NCBI RefSeq assembly: GCF_003933965.1
Contig: NZ_RSAJ01000016.1
Coordinates: 1 to 38,145 of the forward strand
Length of the DNA stretch: 38,145 bases
From: Streptomyces sp. RP5T
GTDB taxonomy: Bacteria > Actinomycetota > Actinomycetes > Streptomycetales > Streptomycetaceae
Direction: 5' to 3'
The notes beneath the pieces are model-generated. The model worked only from the letters and a program-made list of their open reading frames with translations. It did not search any database and was not told the DNA's origin. Each line of letters begins with the position of its first letter. The first letter of the stretch is position 1. Both the position numbers and the translations under genes were made by a program. This document shows, in pieces, positions 17,217-28,585 of the stretch.

Positions 17217-18458
17217 ATGTCGGTCACCCATGCGCCCCAGACCACTGACGTCCTCGCGCGCCAGGACCCCGAGCTGGCCGGGATCCTGCTCGGGGAGCTC
17301 GACCGGCAGTCCTCGACCCTCCAGCTCATCGCCGCCGAGAACTTCTGCTCGCCGGCCGTCCTGGCGGCGCTCGGCTCCGCGCTGGCCAACAAGTACGCCG
17401 AGGGCTACCCGGGCGCCCGGCACCACGGCGGCTGCGAGATCGTCGACCTCGCCGAACGGCTCGCCGTGGAGCGGGCGAAGGCCCTGTTCGGCGCCGACCA
17501 CGCCAACGTCCAGTCCCACTCCGGCTCCTCGGCGGTCCTCGCCGCCTACGCCGCTCTGCTGCGCCCCGGCGACACCGTCCTCGCCCTCGGCCTGCCCTAC
17601 GGCGGCCACCTGACCCACGGCTCGCCCGCCAACTTCTCCGGCCGCTGGTTCGACTTCGTCCCCTACGGCGTCGACGCCGAGACCGGGCTCATCGACCACG
17701 ACCAGGTGCGCACCCTCGCCCGCAGCCACCGGCCCAAGGCGATCGTGTGCGGCTCCATCGCCTACCCCCGGCACATCGACTACGCCTTCTTCCGCGAGGT
17801 CGCCGACGAGGTGGGCGCCTACCTCATCGCCGACGCCGCCCACCCCATCGGGCTCGTCGCCGGGGGAGCGGCGCCCAGTCCGGTGCCATACGCCGATGTG
17901 GTGTGCGCCACCACGCACAAGGTGCTGCGCGGACCCCGCGGCGGCATGATCCTGTGCGGCGCCGAGCTGGCAGAGCGGGTCGACCGGGCCGTCTTCCCGT
18001 TCACCCAGGGCGGTGCGCAGATGCACACCATCGCCGCGAAGGCCGTCGCGTTCGGCGAGGCGGCGACACCGGCGTTCGGCGCGTACGCCCATCAGGTGGT
18101 CGCCAACGCGCGGGTGCTCGCCGCCGCGCTGGCCGACGAGGGGCTCGTGGTCACCACCGGCGGGACCGACACCCACCTGGTGACCGCCGATCCGGCGCCG
18201 CTCGGCGTCGACGGGCGCACGGCGCGGGGACGGCTCGCAGCCGCCGGGATGGTCCTCGACTGCTGTGCGCTGCCTCACGCGGACAGCCGCGGACTGCGCC
18301 TGGGGACGGCCGCCGTCACCACCCAGGGCATGGCCGAGAAGGAGATGGAACGGATCGCCGCCCTGCTCGCGGGGGTGGTGCGGGGCGAGGCCGAGAGCGC
18401 CCGGGCACGTGAAGAAGTGCGGGACCTGGTCGTCGGATTTCCGCCGTATCCGGCCTGA
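17217..18458 (+). CDS. glyA: Serine hydroxymethyltransferase-like enzyme, divergent active site
   Basis: PLP enzyme of the SHMT family (serine plus tetrahydrofolate to glycine plus methylene-THF). 413 aa, full length. The PLP lysine is Lys235 in CATTHKVLRGPRGG; Asp206 and His209 of DAAHPIGLVA, Arg241 and the C-terminal substrate Arg in RGLRLGTAAV are kept, as are ENF and NKYAEGYPG. Odd points: E. coli SHMT has R-Y-Y-G-G with Tyr64 (folate contact) and Tyr65 (catalysis), but this protein has RHHGG (His69, His70); Ser35 of the LIASEN motif is Ala40. It may be a second, specialised SHMT or act on another beta-hydroxy amino acid; the symbol is therefore by family only. ATG 17217 has only a weak SD (CGGAG). 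It stands 144 nt from the phosphatase-like gene, beyond the duplicated fragment. Confidence 0.85.
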   Translation: MSVTHAPQTTDVLARQDPELAGILLGELDRQSSTLQLIAAENFCSPAVLAALGSALANKYAEGYPGARHHGGCEIVDLAERLAVERAKALFGADHANVQSHSGSSAVLAAYAALLRPGDTVLALGLPYGGHLTHGSPANFSGRWFDFVPYGVDAETGLIDHDQVRTLARSHRPKAIVCGSIAYPRHIDYAFFREVADEVGAYLIADAAHPIGLVAGGAAPSPVPYADVVCATTHKVLRGPRGGMILCGAELAERVDRAVFPFTQGGAQMHTIAAKAVAFGEAATPAFGAYAHQVVANARVLAAALADEGLVVTTGGTDTHLVTADPAPLGVDGRTARGRLAAAGMVLDCCALPHADSRGLRLGTAAVTTQGMAEKEMERIAALLAGVVRGEAESARAREEVRDLVVGFPPYPA

Positions 18459-18518
18459 GCGGGGGTATCCGCACCTGCGGGCACAGCCGCACGTGCAACC
18501 ATCGGCTCTACCCGGAAG

Positions 18519-18548
18519 TCCACAACCATATGCGTGCGTCGCTAGGGT
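18519..18548 (+). promoter_or_regulatory. Probable promoter of the GlcNAc-1-P transferase gene
   Basis: TCCACA (4 of 6 to TTGACA), an 18-nt spacer and TAGGGT (TANNNT) end 40 nt upstream of the chosen start codon at 18588. Confidence 0.5.
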
Positions 18549-18587
18549 GTGGGGCTGAGATGGCCAGCGAGACCTGTGGGGAAGCCT

Positions 18588-19895
18588 GTGCGTGAATACC
18601 TGCTGACGCTCTGCATCACGGCCGCGGTGACGTATCTGCTGACAGGGCCGGTACGGAAGTTCGCGATCGTGGCCGGAGCGATGCCGGAGATCAGGGCCCG
18701 TGACGTGCACCGGGAACCGACTCCGCGGCTCGGCGGTATCGCCATGTTCTTCGGACTGTGCGCGGGCCTGCTGGTCGCCGACCATCTGACCAACCTCAGC
18801 GAGGTCTTCGAGAAGTCGAACGAACCGCGCGCGCTGCTCTCCGGTGCGGCCCTGATCTGGCTGATCGGTGTCCTGGACGACAAGTTCGAGATCGACGCCC
18901 TGATCAAGCTGGGCGGTCAGATGATCGCCGCGGGCGTGATGGTCATGCAGGGTCTGACGATCCTGTGGCTGCCCATCCCCAGCGTCGGCTCGGTCGCGCT
19001 GACCCAGTGGCAGGGCACCCTGCTGACGGTCGCGCTCGTCGTCATCACCATCAACGCGGTGAACTTCGTCGACGGCCTCGACGGCCTCGCGGCCGGCATG
19101 GTCTGCATCGCGGCGGCGGCGTTCTTCCTGTACGCCTACCGGATCTGGTACTCGTACGGCATCGAGGCGGCCGCCCCGGCGACGCTCTTCTCGGCGATCC
19201 TGATGGGCATGTGCATCGGCTTCCTGCCGCACAACATGCACCCGGCGCGCATCTTCATGGGCGACTCCGGCTCGATGCTCATCGGCCTGGTGCTGGCCGC
19301 GGGCGCGATCTCCATCACCGGGCAGATCGACCCGGACGCGCTGAAGCTGTTCGCCGGGTCGGAGAAGGCGGCCGTGCACCAGACGGTTCCCGTCTACATC
19401 CCGCTGCTGCTGCCGCTGACCATCATCGCGGTGCCGGCCGCCGACCTGATCTCGGCCATCGTGCGGCGCACCTGGCGCGGCCAGTCGCCGTTCGCCGCCG
19501 ACCGCGGGCATCTGCACCACCGGCTCCTGGAGATCGGGCACTCGCACAGCCGGGCCGTGTGGATCATGTACTTCTGGTCGGCGCTGATCGCCTTCGGCTC
19601 GCTGGCCTACTCGGTGAACTCCGCGTCCATGTGGATCGTGCTCGGCGTGGTGTTCCTCAGCGCGATCGGTCTCGTCCTGCTCCTGCTGCCGCGCTTCACC
19701 CCGCGCGCCCCGATGTGGGCCCAGCACATCGTGCCGCCGCGCTACCGCCGCCATCGCCGGGCCGCGGCCGCGGAGTGCGTGGAGGTGGAACAGCGCGCCC
19801 CGGTCGCCGTGGGAGTGGCGGGTGTCAACGGGGCGACCGCGCTGAGCGCCCGGTCGTCCGTCCCGGAGCGGCGTAAGGCCGAGACGTCGCGCTGA
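18588..19895 (+). CDS. Polyprenyl-phosphate N-acetylglucosaminyl-1-phosphate transferase (WecA/TagO, MraY family)
   Basis: Integral membrane enzyme that moves GlcNAc-1-P (or a related sugar phosphate) from UDP-sugar to undecaprenyl phosphate, starting wall teichoic acid or other glycopolymer synthesis. 435 aa with about ten or eleven hydrophobic segments. Family motifs: HREPTPRLGGIAMF, IGVLDDKFEID (Mg-binding Asp pair), NFVDGLDGLAAG, IFMGDSGSMLIG and the cytoplasmic HLHHRLLEIGHSH. The C-terminal 60 residues are a charged, probably cytoplasmic tail. GTG 18588 was chosen because GGGGA ends 5 nt upstream and the protein begins MREYLLTLCITAAV; in-frame GTG 18576 is the alternative. It sits between glyA and the ATP synthase cluster, as usual in Streptomyces. 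Confidence 0.93.
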   Translation: MREYLLTLCITAAVTYLLTGPVRKFAIVAGAMPEIRARDVHREPTPRLGGIAMFFGLCAGLLVADHLTNLSEVFEKSNEPRALLSGAALIWLIGVLDDKFEIDALIKLGGQMIAAGVMVMQGLTILWLPIPSVGSVALTQWQGTLLTVALVVITINAVNFVDGLDGLAAGMVCIAAAAFFLYAYRIWYSYGIEAAAPATLFSAILMGMCIGFLPHNMHPARIFMGDSGSMLIGLVLAAGAISITGQIDPDALKLFAGSEKAAVHQTVPVYIPLLLPLTIIAVPAADLISAIVRRTWRGQSPFAADRGHLHHRLLEIGHSHSRAVWIMYFWSALIAFGSLAYSVNSASMWIVLGVVFLSAIGLVLLLLPRFTPRAPMWAQHIVPPRYRRHRRAAAAECVEVEQRAPVAVGVAGVNGATALSARSSVPERRKAETSR

Positions 19896-20017
19896 CGCCC
19901 AAGGTAAGAATCTGACTAAAGCATTGCCAACGCGTGGGAGTTCAGCGGGGCGACAAATCGCTCCTATAGCAGACAAGTCGGCCGCGTTCCCGCACAGACG
20001 CGCACCTTCACTCTCAT

Positions 20018-20035
20018 GTGTGACAGTGGGCACAC
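20018..20035. promoter_or_regulatory. Crp-like palindrome 1
   Basis: GTGTG-N8-CACAC. It contains GTG-ACAGTG-GGCAC, an exact fit to the Streptomyces Crp motif GTG-N6-GNCAC as I remember it. Confidence 0.35.
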
Positions 20036-20064
20036 CTTCTAGGTAAAGACCGCATCAAATAGTT

Positions 20065-20080
20065 TGTGATACGGTTCACG
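20065..20080. promoter_or_regulatory. Crp-like palindrome 2
   Basis: TGTGA-TACGGT-TCACG, nine of ten positions of the classical TGTGA-N6-TCACA site. Its centre is 46 bp downstream of palindrome 1. Confidence 0.4.
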
Positions 20081-20202
20081 AGAACCCGGGACAGAGCCGA
20101 AGGACCGCAGTGCGACGGTCTCTTGGCGTGAGGATCCCTCTCAGCCCGGGACTACGCTCGTCCATGACGACACACCCCCCCTTTGAAAGCGGAGTTGCCG
20201 CC

Positions 20203-20634
20203 ATGCCGTCCAACGACGTCCGGATCCTGGCTCAGGCCGCCGTGCCCACGGCCGCCGTCGGCGCGATCGCCGCCGTGGTCAGTGGTGTGGTCGCCGGTGG
20301 CAAGGGCGCGATCGGGGCGGGAGTGGCGACGCTGGTCGTGATCCTCTTCATGGGCATCGGCCTCTACGTCCTGCAGCGCACTGCCAAATCGCTTCCGCAC
20401 CTCTTCCAGGCGATGGGCCTGATGCTCTACACGGCTCAGATCCTGCTGCTGTTCGTCTTCGTCGCGGTGTTCAAGAACACCACGCTGTTCCACCCCAAGG
20501 CTTTCGCTCTCACGCTCGTCGTCGGCACCCTGACCTGGATCGCCGCACAGACACGCGCCCACATGAAGTCCAAGATCCTCTACGTCGAACCCGATTCGGG
20601 CACCAAGCCCGAAAAAACGGGGCACTCGTCGTGA
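20203..20634 (+). CDS. atpI: ATP synthase protein I
   Basis: Small membrane protein encoded first in many atp operons; in other bacteria it assists assembly of the c-ring. 143 aa with about four hydrophobic segments (VPTAAVGAIAAVVSGVVAGG, LVVILFMGIGLYVL, MLYTAQILLLFVFVAVF, AFALTLVVGTLTWIAA). ATG 20203 was chosen because GGAG (20191-20194) lies 8 nt upstream; ATG 20164 and GTG 20110 are in frame but lack an SD and add a Pro/Ser-rich, non-conserved stretch. The gap to atpB is 225 nt. Confidence 0.9.
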   Translation: MPSNDVRILAQAAVPTAAVGAIAAVVSGVVAGGKGAIGAGVATLVVILFMGIGLYVLQRTAKSLPHLFQAMGLMLYTAQILLLFVFVAVFKNTTLFHPKAFALTLVVGTLTWIAAQTRAHMKSKILYVEPDSGTKPEKTGHSS

Positions 20635-20859
20635 GAGGTAGGGCCGGGATAAATGCGACTGAGAGACCCTGCTATCGTCCGGTGCCAACTGCGGCATCGC
20701 GGGCGCGGGCATCCGAGCTGACGCCTGCTCGAACGCGAGGCTCGATGCCCCCCGGCCGCCCCCACATCCGTTACACCAGTCCCGTGCCGAACTGCGGCCT
20801 ACCGCCGCGCCGACACAACGAGGTTGCCGTACCTATGCGCCATGACGAAGGAGCCCGCG

Positions 20860-21992
<1,133 letters not shown>

Positions 21993-22034
21993 GACGAACC
22001 ACGACGACAGCCCCATTCGACGAAAGGCACTGAT

Positions 22035-22586
22035 GTGAACCACGCACTGGTTCAGCTGGCGGCCGAGGCGGAGAAGGAGAATCCCCTCATTCCGCCGTGG
22101 CCGGAGCTCGTCATCGGCCTGATCGCCTTCGTCATCGTCTTCGGCTTCCTCGCCAAGAAGCTCCTCCCGACCATCAACAAGGTTCTGGAAGAGCGTCGCG
22201 AGGCCATCGAGGGCGGTATCGAGAAGGCCGAGGCCGCGCAGACCGAGGCCCAGAGCGTCCTTGAGCAGTACAAGGCACAGCTCGCCGAGGCCCGCCACGA
22301 GGCCGCGCGCCTGCGCCAGGAGGCTCAGGAGCAGGGCGCCACGCTCATCGCCGAGATGCGCGCGGAAGGCCAGCGGCAGCGCGAGGAGATCGTCGCCGCC
22401 GGTCACGCGCAGATCGAGGCGGACCGCAAGGCCGCCGCGTCCGCGCTGCGCCAGGACGTGGGCAAGCTCGCCACCGACCTGGCCGGCAAGCTGGTCGGCG
22501 AGTCCCTCGAGGACCACGCCCGGCAGAGCCGCGTGATCGACCGCTTCCTCGAGGACCTCGAGGAGAAGGCCGAGGCCGCGCGATGA
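22035..22586 (+). CDS. atpF: ATP synthase Fo subunit b
   Basis: Peripheral stalk subunit: an N-terminal membrane anchor (about residues 24-42, PELVIGLIAFVIVFGFLAKK) and a long charged coiled coil (about 50-165) that links Fo to subunit delta on top of F1. 183 aa. GTG 22035 has AAAGG upstream at 22023-22027. It overlaps atpH by 4 nt (ATGA), so the two stalk subunits are translationally coupled, sensible for 1:2 stalk assembly. Confidence 0.96.
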   Translation: MNHALVQLAAEAEKENPLIPPWPELVIGLIAFVIVFGFLAKKLLPTINKVLEERREAIEGGIEKAEAAQTEAQSVLEQYKAQLAEARHEAARLRQEAQEQGATLIAEMRAEGQRQREEIVAAGHAQIEADRKAAASALRQDVGKLATDLAGKLVGESLEDHARQSRVIDRFLEDLEEKAEAAR

Positions 22587-23398
22587 ACGGAGCGAGCCGC
22601 GAGGCCCTGGCAGCCGCACGCGAGCGTCTCGACGCGCTGACGGACTCGACGTCCGTGGACGCCGGCTCGCTCGCCGACGAGCTGGCCGCCGTCACCGCGC
22701 TGCTCGACCGCGAGGTGTCGTTGCGTCGGGTCCTGACCGACCCGGCGCAGGCCGGCGAGGCCAAGGCCGAACTGGTCCAGCGTCTGCTCGGCACCCAGGT
22801 CGGCGGCCCCGCCGCGGACCTCGTCGCCGGCATGGTGCGCTCCCGCTGGTCGCAGTCCCGCGACCTGGTGGACGCGCTGGAGGACCTGGCGAACATCGCC
22901 GATCTCACCGCCGCGCAGCAGCGGGGCAAGCTCGACAACGTCGAGGACGAGCTGTTCCGGTTCGGCCGGATCGTCGCCTCGAACACCGAGCTGCGCGCCG
23001 CGCTGACCAACCGCTCCGCGACGGCCTCGGCCAAGCGCGAGCTGCTCGGCAGCCTGCTCGGCGGCCGTGCCGATGCGACGACCGAGCGTCTGGTGACGCG
23101 CCTTGTGGCCGCGCCCCGGGGACGTAGCCTGGAGTCGGGACTGGAGTCCCTGTCCAAGCTCGCCGCCGAGCGCCGGGACCGCATGGTGGCCGTCGTCACC
23201 TCGGCGGTTCCGCTGAGCGACCTGCAGAAGCAGCGTCTGGGCGGTGCCCTGGCGAAGCTCTACGGCCGCCAGATGCACCTCAACCTCGACGTGGACCCCG
23301 AGGTCCTCGGCGGGATCCGGGTGCAGGTCGGTGACGAGGTCATCAACGGCTCGATCGCGGACCGCATCGAGGACGCCGGCCGCCGCGTGACGGGCTAG
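22583..23398 (+). CDS. atpH: ATP synthase F1 subunit delta
   Basis: Connects the peripheral stalk to the alpha subunits. 271 aa, longer than E. coli delta (177) because of an N-terminal extension typical of actinobacteria. The conserved C-terminal part is LSDLQKQRLGGALAKLYGRQMHLNLDVDPEVLGGIRVQVGDEVINGSIADRI in content (key pieces DPEVLGGIRVQVGD and NGSIADRI). The start is the ATG of the ATGA overlap with atpF. A 125-nt hairpin-rich gap separates it from atpA. Confidence 0.95.
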   Translation: MNGASREALAAARERLDALTDSTSVDAGSLADELAAVTALLDREVSLRRVLTDPAQAGEAKAELVQRLLGTQVGGPAADLVAGMVRSRWSQSRDLVDALEDLANIADLTAAQQRGKLDNVEDELFRFGRIVASNTELRAALTNRSATASAKRELLGSLLGGRADATTERLVTRLVAAPRGRSLESGLESLSKLAAERRDRMVAVVTSAVPLSDLQKQRLGGALAKLYGRQMHLNLDVDPEVLGGIRVQVGDEVINGSIADRIEDAGRRVTG

Positions 23399-23427
23399 CA
23401 GCAACTTCATAGCAGTACGTACGGACG

Positions 23428-23446
23428 ACGGCCCTGGTTGGGCCGT
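23428..23446 (+). repeat. Hairpin 1 between atpH and atpA
   Basis: ACGGCCC-TGGTT-GGGCCGT, perfect 7-bp stem with a 5-nt loop, starting 29 nt after the atpH stop. Confidence 0.6.
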
Positions 23447-23458
23447 ACATGAAGAATC

Positions 23459-23482
23459 CTGGGGGTCGCCCCCAGACCCCCA
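23459..23482 (+). repeat. Alternative hairpins between atpH and atpA
   Basis: CTGGGGG (23459-23465) can pair with CCCCCAG (23469-23475), or TGGGGGT (23460-23466) with ACCCCCA (23476-23482); the two are mutually exclusive. The G/C-run pattern resembles a palindromic intergenic repeat that I recall as common in Streptomyces genomes. Confidence 0.6.
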
Positions 23483-23523
23483 AAGTGAAACTTCGGGCCC
23501 AACAAGGAGAGCAGGGAACCCAG

Positions 23524-25113
23524 ATGGCGGAGCTCACGATCCGGCCGGAGGAGATCCGGGACGCGCTGGAGAACTTCGTCCAGTCGTACAAGCCGGACGC
23601 GGCCTCGCGCGAGGAGGTCGGTACGGTCACCCTTGCCGGCGACGGCATCGCGAAGGTCGAGGGTCTGCCCTCGGCCATGGCCAACGAACTGCTGAAGTTC
23701 GAGGACGGCACCCTCGGCCTCGCGCTCAACCTGGAAGAGCGCGAGATCGGCGCCATCGTCCTCGGTGAGTTCAGCGGCATCGAGGAGGGTCAGCCGGTCT
23801 CCCGTACCGGTGAGGTCCTCTCCGTGGCCGTCGGCGAGGGCTACCTCGGCCGCGTCGTCGACCCGCTCGGCAACCCGATCGACGGCCTCGGCGAGATCGA
23901 GACCAGCGGTCGTCGCGCGCTTGAGCTGCAGGCTCCGGGCGTCATGGCCCGTAAGTCGGTGCACGAGCCGATGGAGACCGGCTACAAGGCCGTCGACGCG
24001 ATGACCCCGATCGGCCGTGGCCAGCGTCAGCTGATCATCGGTGACCGTCAGACCGGCAAGACCGCCCTGGCCGTCGACACGATCATCAACCAGCGTGACA
24101 ACTGGCGCTCCGGCGACCCGAAGAAGCAGGTCCGCTGCGTCTACGTCGCCATCGGCCAGAAGGGCTCGACCATCGCCTCCGTGCGTGGCGCCCTCGAAGA
24201 GGCCGGCGCGCTGGAGTACACGACCATCGTCGCCGCCCCGGCGTCCGACCCGGCCGGCTTCAAGTACCTGGCGCCGTACACCGGTTCGGCCATCGGTCAG
24301 CAGTGGATGTACGAGGGCAAGCACGTCCTCATCATCTTCGACGACCTCTCGAAGCAGGCCGACGCCTACCGCGCCGTGTCCCTGCTGCTGCGCCGCCCGC
24401 CGGGCCGTGAGGCCTACCCGGGTGACGTCTTCTACCTGCACTCCCGTCTGCTGGAGCGCTGCGCCAAGCTCTCCGACGAGATGGGCGCCGGCTCGATGAC
24501 CGGTCTGCCGATCGTCGAGACCAAGGCCAACGACGTCTCGGCGTTCATCCCGACCAACGTCATCTCCATCACCGACGGCCAGTGCTTCCTGGAGTCGGAC
24601 CTGTTCAACGCCGGTCAGCGCCCCGCGCTGAACGTCGGTATCTCCGTCTCCCGAGTCGGTGGTTCCGCGCAGCACAAGGCGATGAAGCAGGTCTCCGGCC
24701 GCCTCCGCGTGGACCTCGCCCAGTTCCGTGAGCTGGAGGCGTTCGCCGCCTTCGGTTCCGACCTGGACGCCGCGTCGAAGGCGCAGCTGGAGCGCGGCCA
24801 GCGCATGGTCGAGCTGCTGAAGCAGGCCCAGTACCAGCCGATGGCGACCGAGGACCAGGTCGTCTCCGTCTGGGCCGGCACCACCGGCAAGATGGACGAC
24901 GTCCCGGTCAACGACATCCGCCGCTTCGAGAAGGAGCTCCTCGAGTACCTGCACCGCAAGGAGCAGGGCCTCATGACCTCCATCAAGGAGGGCGGCAAGA
25001 TGTCGGACGACACCCTCACCGCTGTTGCCGACGCGATCGCCGACTTCAAGAAGCAGTTCGAGACCTCGGACGGCAAGCTTCTCGGCGAGGACGCCCCGGC
25101 CGCGGCCAAGTGA
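23524..25113 (+). CDS. atpA: ATP synthase F1 subunit alpha
   Basis: Non-catalytic nucleotide-binding subunit of the F1 hexamer. 529 aa. Beta-barrel N-terminal domain (about 25-95), Walker [11 protein letters not shown] at the expected place, Walker [13 protein letters not shown], and the arginine-finger region [20 protein letters not shown] / [17 protein letters not shown] 23524 was chosen because AAGGAGAG (about 23504-23511) precedes it and [16 protein letters not shown] is the typical start; the frame is open upstream into the hairpin region but without conservation. Followed by atpG after 21 nt. Confidence 0.97.
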   Translation: MAELTIRPEEIRDALENFVQSYKPDAASREEVGTVTLAGDGIAKVEGLPSAMANELLKFEDGTLGLALNLEEREIGAIVLGEFSGIEEGQPVSRTGEVLSVAVGEGYLGRVVDPLGNPIDGLGEIETSGRRALELQAPGVMARKSVHEPMETGYKAVDAMTPIGRGQRQLIIGDRQTGKTALAVDTIINQRDNWRSGDPKKQVRCVYVAIGQKGSTIASVRGALEEAGALEYTTIVAAPASDPAGFKYLAPYTGSAIGQQWMYEGKHVLIIFDDLSKQADAYRAVSLLLRRPPGREAYPGDVFYLHSRLLERCAKLSDEMGAGSMTGLPIVETKANDVSAFIPTNVISITDGQCFLESDLFNAGQRPALNVGISVSRVGGSAQHKAMKQVSGRLRVDLAQFRELEAFAAFGSDLDAASKAQLERGQRMVELLKQAQYQPMATEDQVVSVWAGTTGKMDDVPVNDIRRFEKELLEYLHRKEQGLMTSIKEGGKMSDDTLTAVADAIADFKKQFETSDGKLLGEDAPAAAK

Positions 25114-25134
25114 CGTAAGGAAGGGACCTGACTC

Positions 25135-27488
<2,354 letters not shown>

Positions 27489-27504
27489 ACTCACTGAGTT
27501 CGCA

Positions 27505-27557
27505 GTGAACCCTGTGGTTCACACCTGAGGGGGCGGGGCACGTCCCGCCCCCTCTTT
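27505..27557 (+). terminator. Tandem hairpins ending in a T-run between atpD and atpC
   Basis: First GTGAACC-CTGT-GGTTCAC (27505-27522). Then GAGGGGGCGGG (27527-27537) pairs perfectly with CCCGCCCCCTC (27544-27554), followed by TTT at 27555-27557. The second has all features of an intrinsic terminator, yet lies inside the ATP synthase cluster. Confidence 0.8.
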
Positions 27558-27582
27558 CACGCCCCTTAGACTTGTAACCAAC

Positions 27583-27602
27583 ACCCGGCACAACCGCCGG
27601 GT
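27583..27602 (+). other. Hairpin just upstream of the atpC ribosome-binding site
   Basis: ACCCGGC-ACAACC-GCCGGGT, perfect 7-bp stem ending 8 nt before the SD GAGGAG (27611-27616). A TAGACT -10-like box lies at 27567-27572. Could be the 5' end of a separate atpC message. Confidence 0.5.
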
Positions 27603-27621
27603 GGTGACCCGAGGAGCCACC

Positions 27622-27996
27622 TTGGCTGCTGAGCTGCACGTCGCGCTGGTCGCGGCCGACCGAGAGGTCTGGTCCGGCGAGGCCACCCTGGTCGTCGCGC
27701 GCACCACGTCCGGCGACATCGGCGTCATGCCCGGTCACCAGCCGCTGCTCGGTGTGCTGGAGTCGGGCCCGGTGACCATCCGCACGAGCGACGGCGGCAC
27801 GGTCGTCGCCGCGGTGCACGGCGGTTTCATCTCGTTCGCCGACAACAAGCTGTCGCTGCTGGCCGAGATCGCCGAGCTGTCGGACGAGATCGATGTCCAG
27901 CGCGCGGAGCGGGAGCTGGAGCGCGCGAAGGCGGAGGGCGATGCCGCCGCCGAGCGTCGCGCGGACGTACGACTGCGTGCGGCGACCGCGCGCTGA
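27622..27996 (+). CDS. atpC: ATP synthase F1 subunit epsilon
   Basis: Rotor subunit that couples gamma to the c-ring and can inhibit ATP hydrolysis. 124 aa: N-terminal beta-sandwich (ELHVALVAADREVWSGEA, then GDIGVMPGHQPLLGVL, and VHGGFISFADNKLSLLAE) and a C-terminal helical pair rich in Ala/Glu/Arg. The start is TTG 27622, decided by GAGGAG at 27611-27616 five nt upstream and by the conserved N-terminus MAAELHVALV; GTG 27601 in the same frame has no SD. It is 133 nt from atpD with a terminator-like structure between, and a strong terminator follows. Confidence 0.96.
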   Translation: MAAELHVALVAADREVWSGEATLVVARTTSGDIGVMPGHQPLLGVLESGPVTIRTSDGGTVVAAVHGGFISFADNKLSLLAEIAELSDEIDVQRAERELERAKAEGDAAAERRADVRLRAATAR

Positions 27997-28020
27997 ACCA
28001 GCGCGGAGCCGTATGACGTC

Positions 28021-28088
28021 CCTCAGCCGCGGCCGGCACCGGAGTGATCCGGAGCCGGTCGCGGCTGAGGCAGATCTGGATGTTTTTT
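28021..28088 (+). terminator. Terminator of the atp cluster
   Basis: CCTCAGCCGCG (28021-28031) pairs with CGCGGCTGAGG (28060-28070); the stem continues inward (CCGGC with GCCGG, one A-A mismatch, then CCGG with CCGG) to about 22 bp. A six-T run lies at 28083-28088. Confidence 0.88.
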
Positions 28089-28138
28089 CCGTTCCGTTAC
28101 CTATTGAAGGTACCTAGGAGACGAGGAGGTCGGTGTCG

Positions 28139-28585
28139 ATGGTCCTCGCTCTGACTGTGTGCGGAATCGTCGTGGCCCTGGTGGTGCTGGGGCTGTTCGT
28201 CTTCGGTCTGCGGCGCAGACTCATCCAGCGCTCCGGCGGCACCTTCGACTGTTCACTGCGCTGGGACGTCCCGGAGAAACCCGACACCAGCGGCAAGGGC
28301 TGGAGCTACGGTGTCGCCCGCTACAACGGCGACCGTGTCGAGTGGTACCGCGTCTTCTCCTACGCCTATCGCCCGCGCCGCGTCCTGGAGCGGGCGGCGA
28401 TCGAGGTCGCCGGCCGGCGTCTGCCCGACGGGGAGGAGGAGATGGCCCTGCTCTCCGACGCCGTGATCCTGACCTGTCTGCACCGGGGTACGCGTCTCGA
28501 ACTGGCCATGAGCGAGGACGCGTTGACCGGCTTCCTGGCGTGGCTGGAGGCAGCTCCCCCCGGTCAGCGTGTCAACGTGGCCTGA
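28139..28585 (+). CDS. DUF2550 membrane-anchored protein
   Basis: 148-aa protein of the actinobacterial DUF2550 family, almost always found behind the atp cluster; function unknown. One N-terminal membrane helix (VLALTVCGIVVALVVLGLFVFG, written here only to show its length of about 22 residues) followed by basic RRRLIQR, so the bulk faces the cytoplasm. The soluble part has the family features FDCSLRW and GWSYGVARYNGDRVEWYRVF. ATG 28139 was chosen since AGGAGG (28124-28129) is 9 nt upstream; GTG 28133 in the same frame would leave only 3 nt. It starts 50 nt behind the atp terminator and so needs its own promoter; none is obvious. Confidence 0.88.
   Translation: MVLALTVCGIVVALVVLGLFVFGLRRRLIQRSGGTFDCSLRWDVPEKPDTSGKGWSYGVARYNGDRVEWYRVFSYAYRPRRVLERAAIEVAGRRLPDGEEEMALLSDAVILTCLHRGTRLELAMSEDALTGFLAWLEAAPPGQRVNVA

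Larger units (their letters stand above)
19896..20202 (+). other. AT-richer regulatory region upstream of the atp cluster
   Basis: 307 nt without a gene, clearly richer in A and T than its surroundings. It holds two Crp-like palindromes (20018-20035 and 20065-20080) and several TA-rich boxes (TAGGTA near 20040, TAGTTT near 20060) that could be -10 elements, though no -35/-10 pair stands out. Probably the main promoter region for atpI onward. Confidence 0.5.

Noticed and set aside
16925..17248. Plus-strand frame spanning the end of the phosphatase-like gene and the start of glyA
   Set aside because: Out of frame with both genes, Arg/Gly-rich, no SD.
17175..20033. 952-codon minus-strand frame opposite glyA and the GlcNAc-1-P transferase gene
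   Set aside because: Shadow frame with Arg/Gly/His/Asp-rich noise; both plus-strand genes are convincing.
20682..20798. GTGCC(G)AACTGCGGC occurring twice, 102 bp apart, between atpI and atpB
   Set aside because: Fourteen matching bases with a one-base gap in GC-rich DNA can be chance; no symmetry or known motif.
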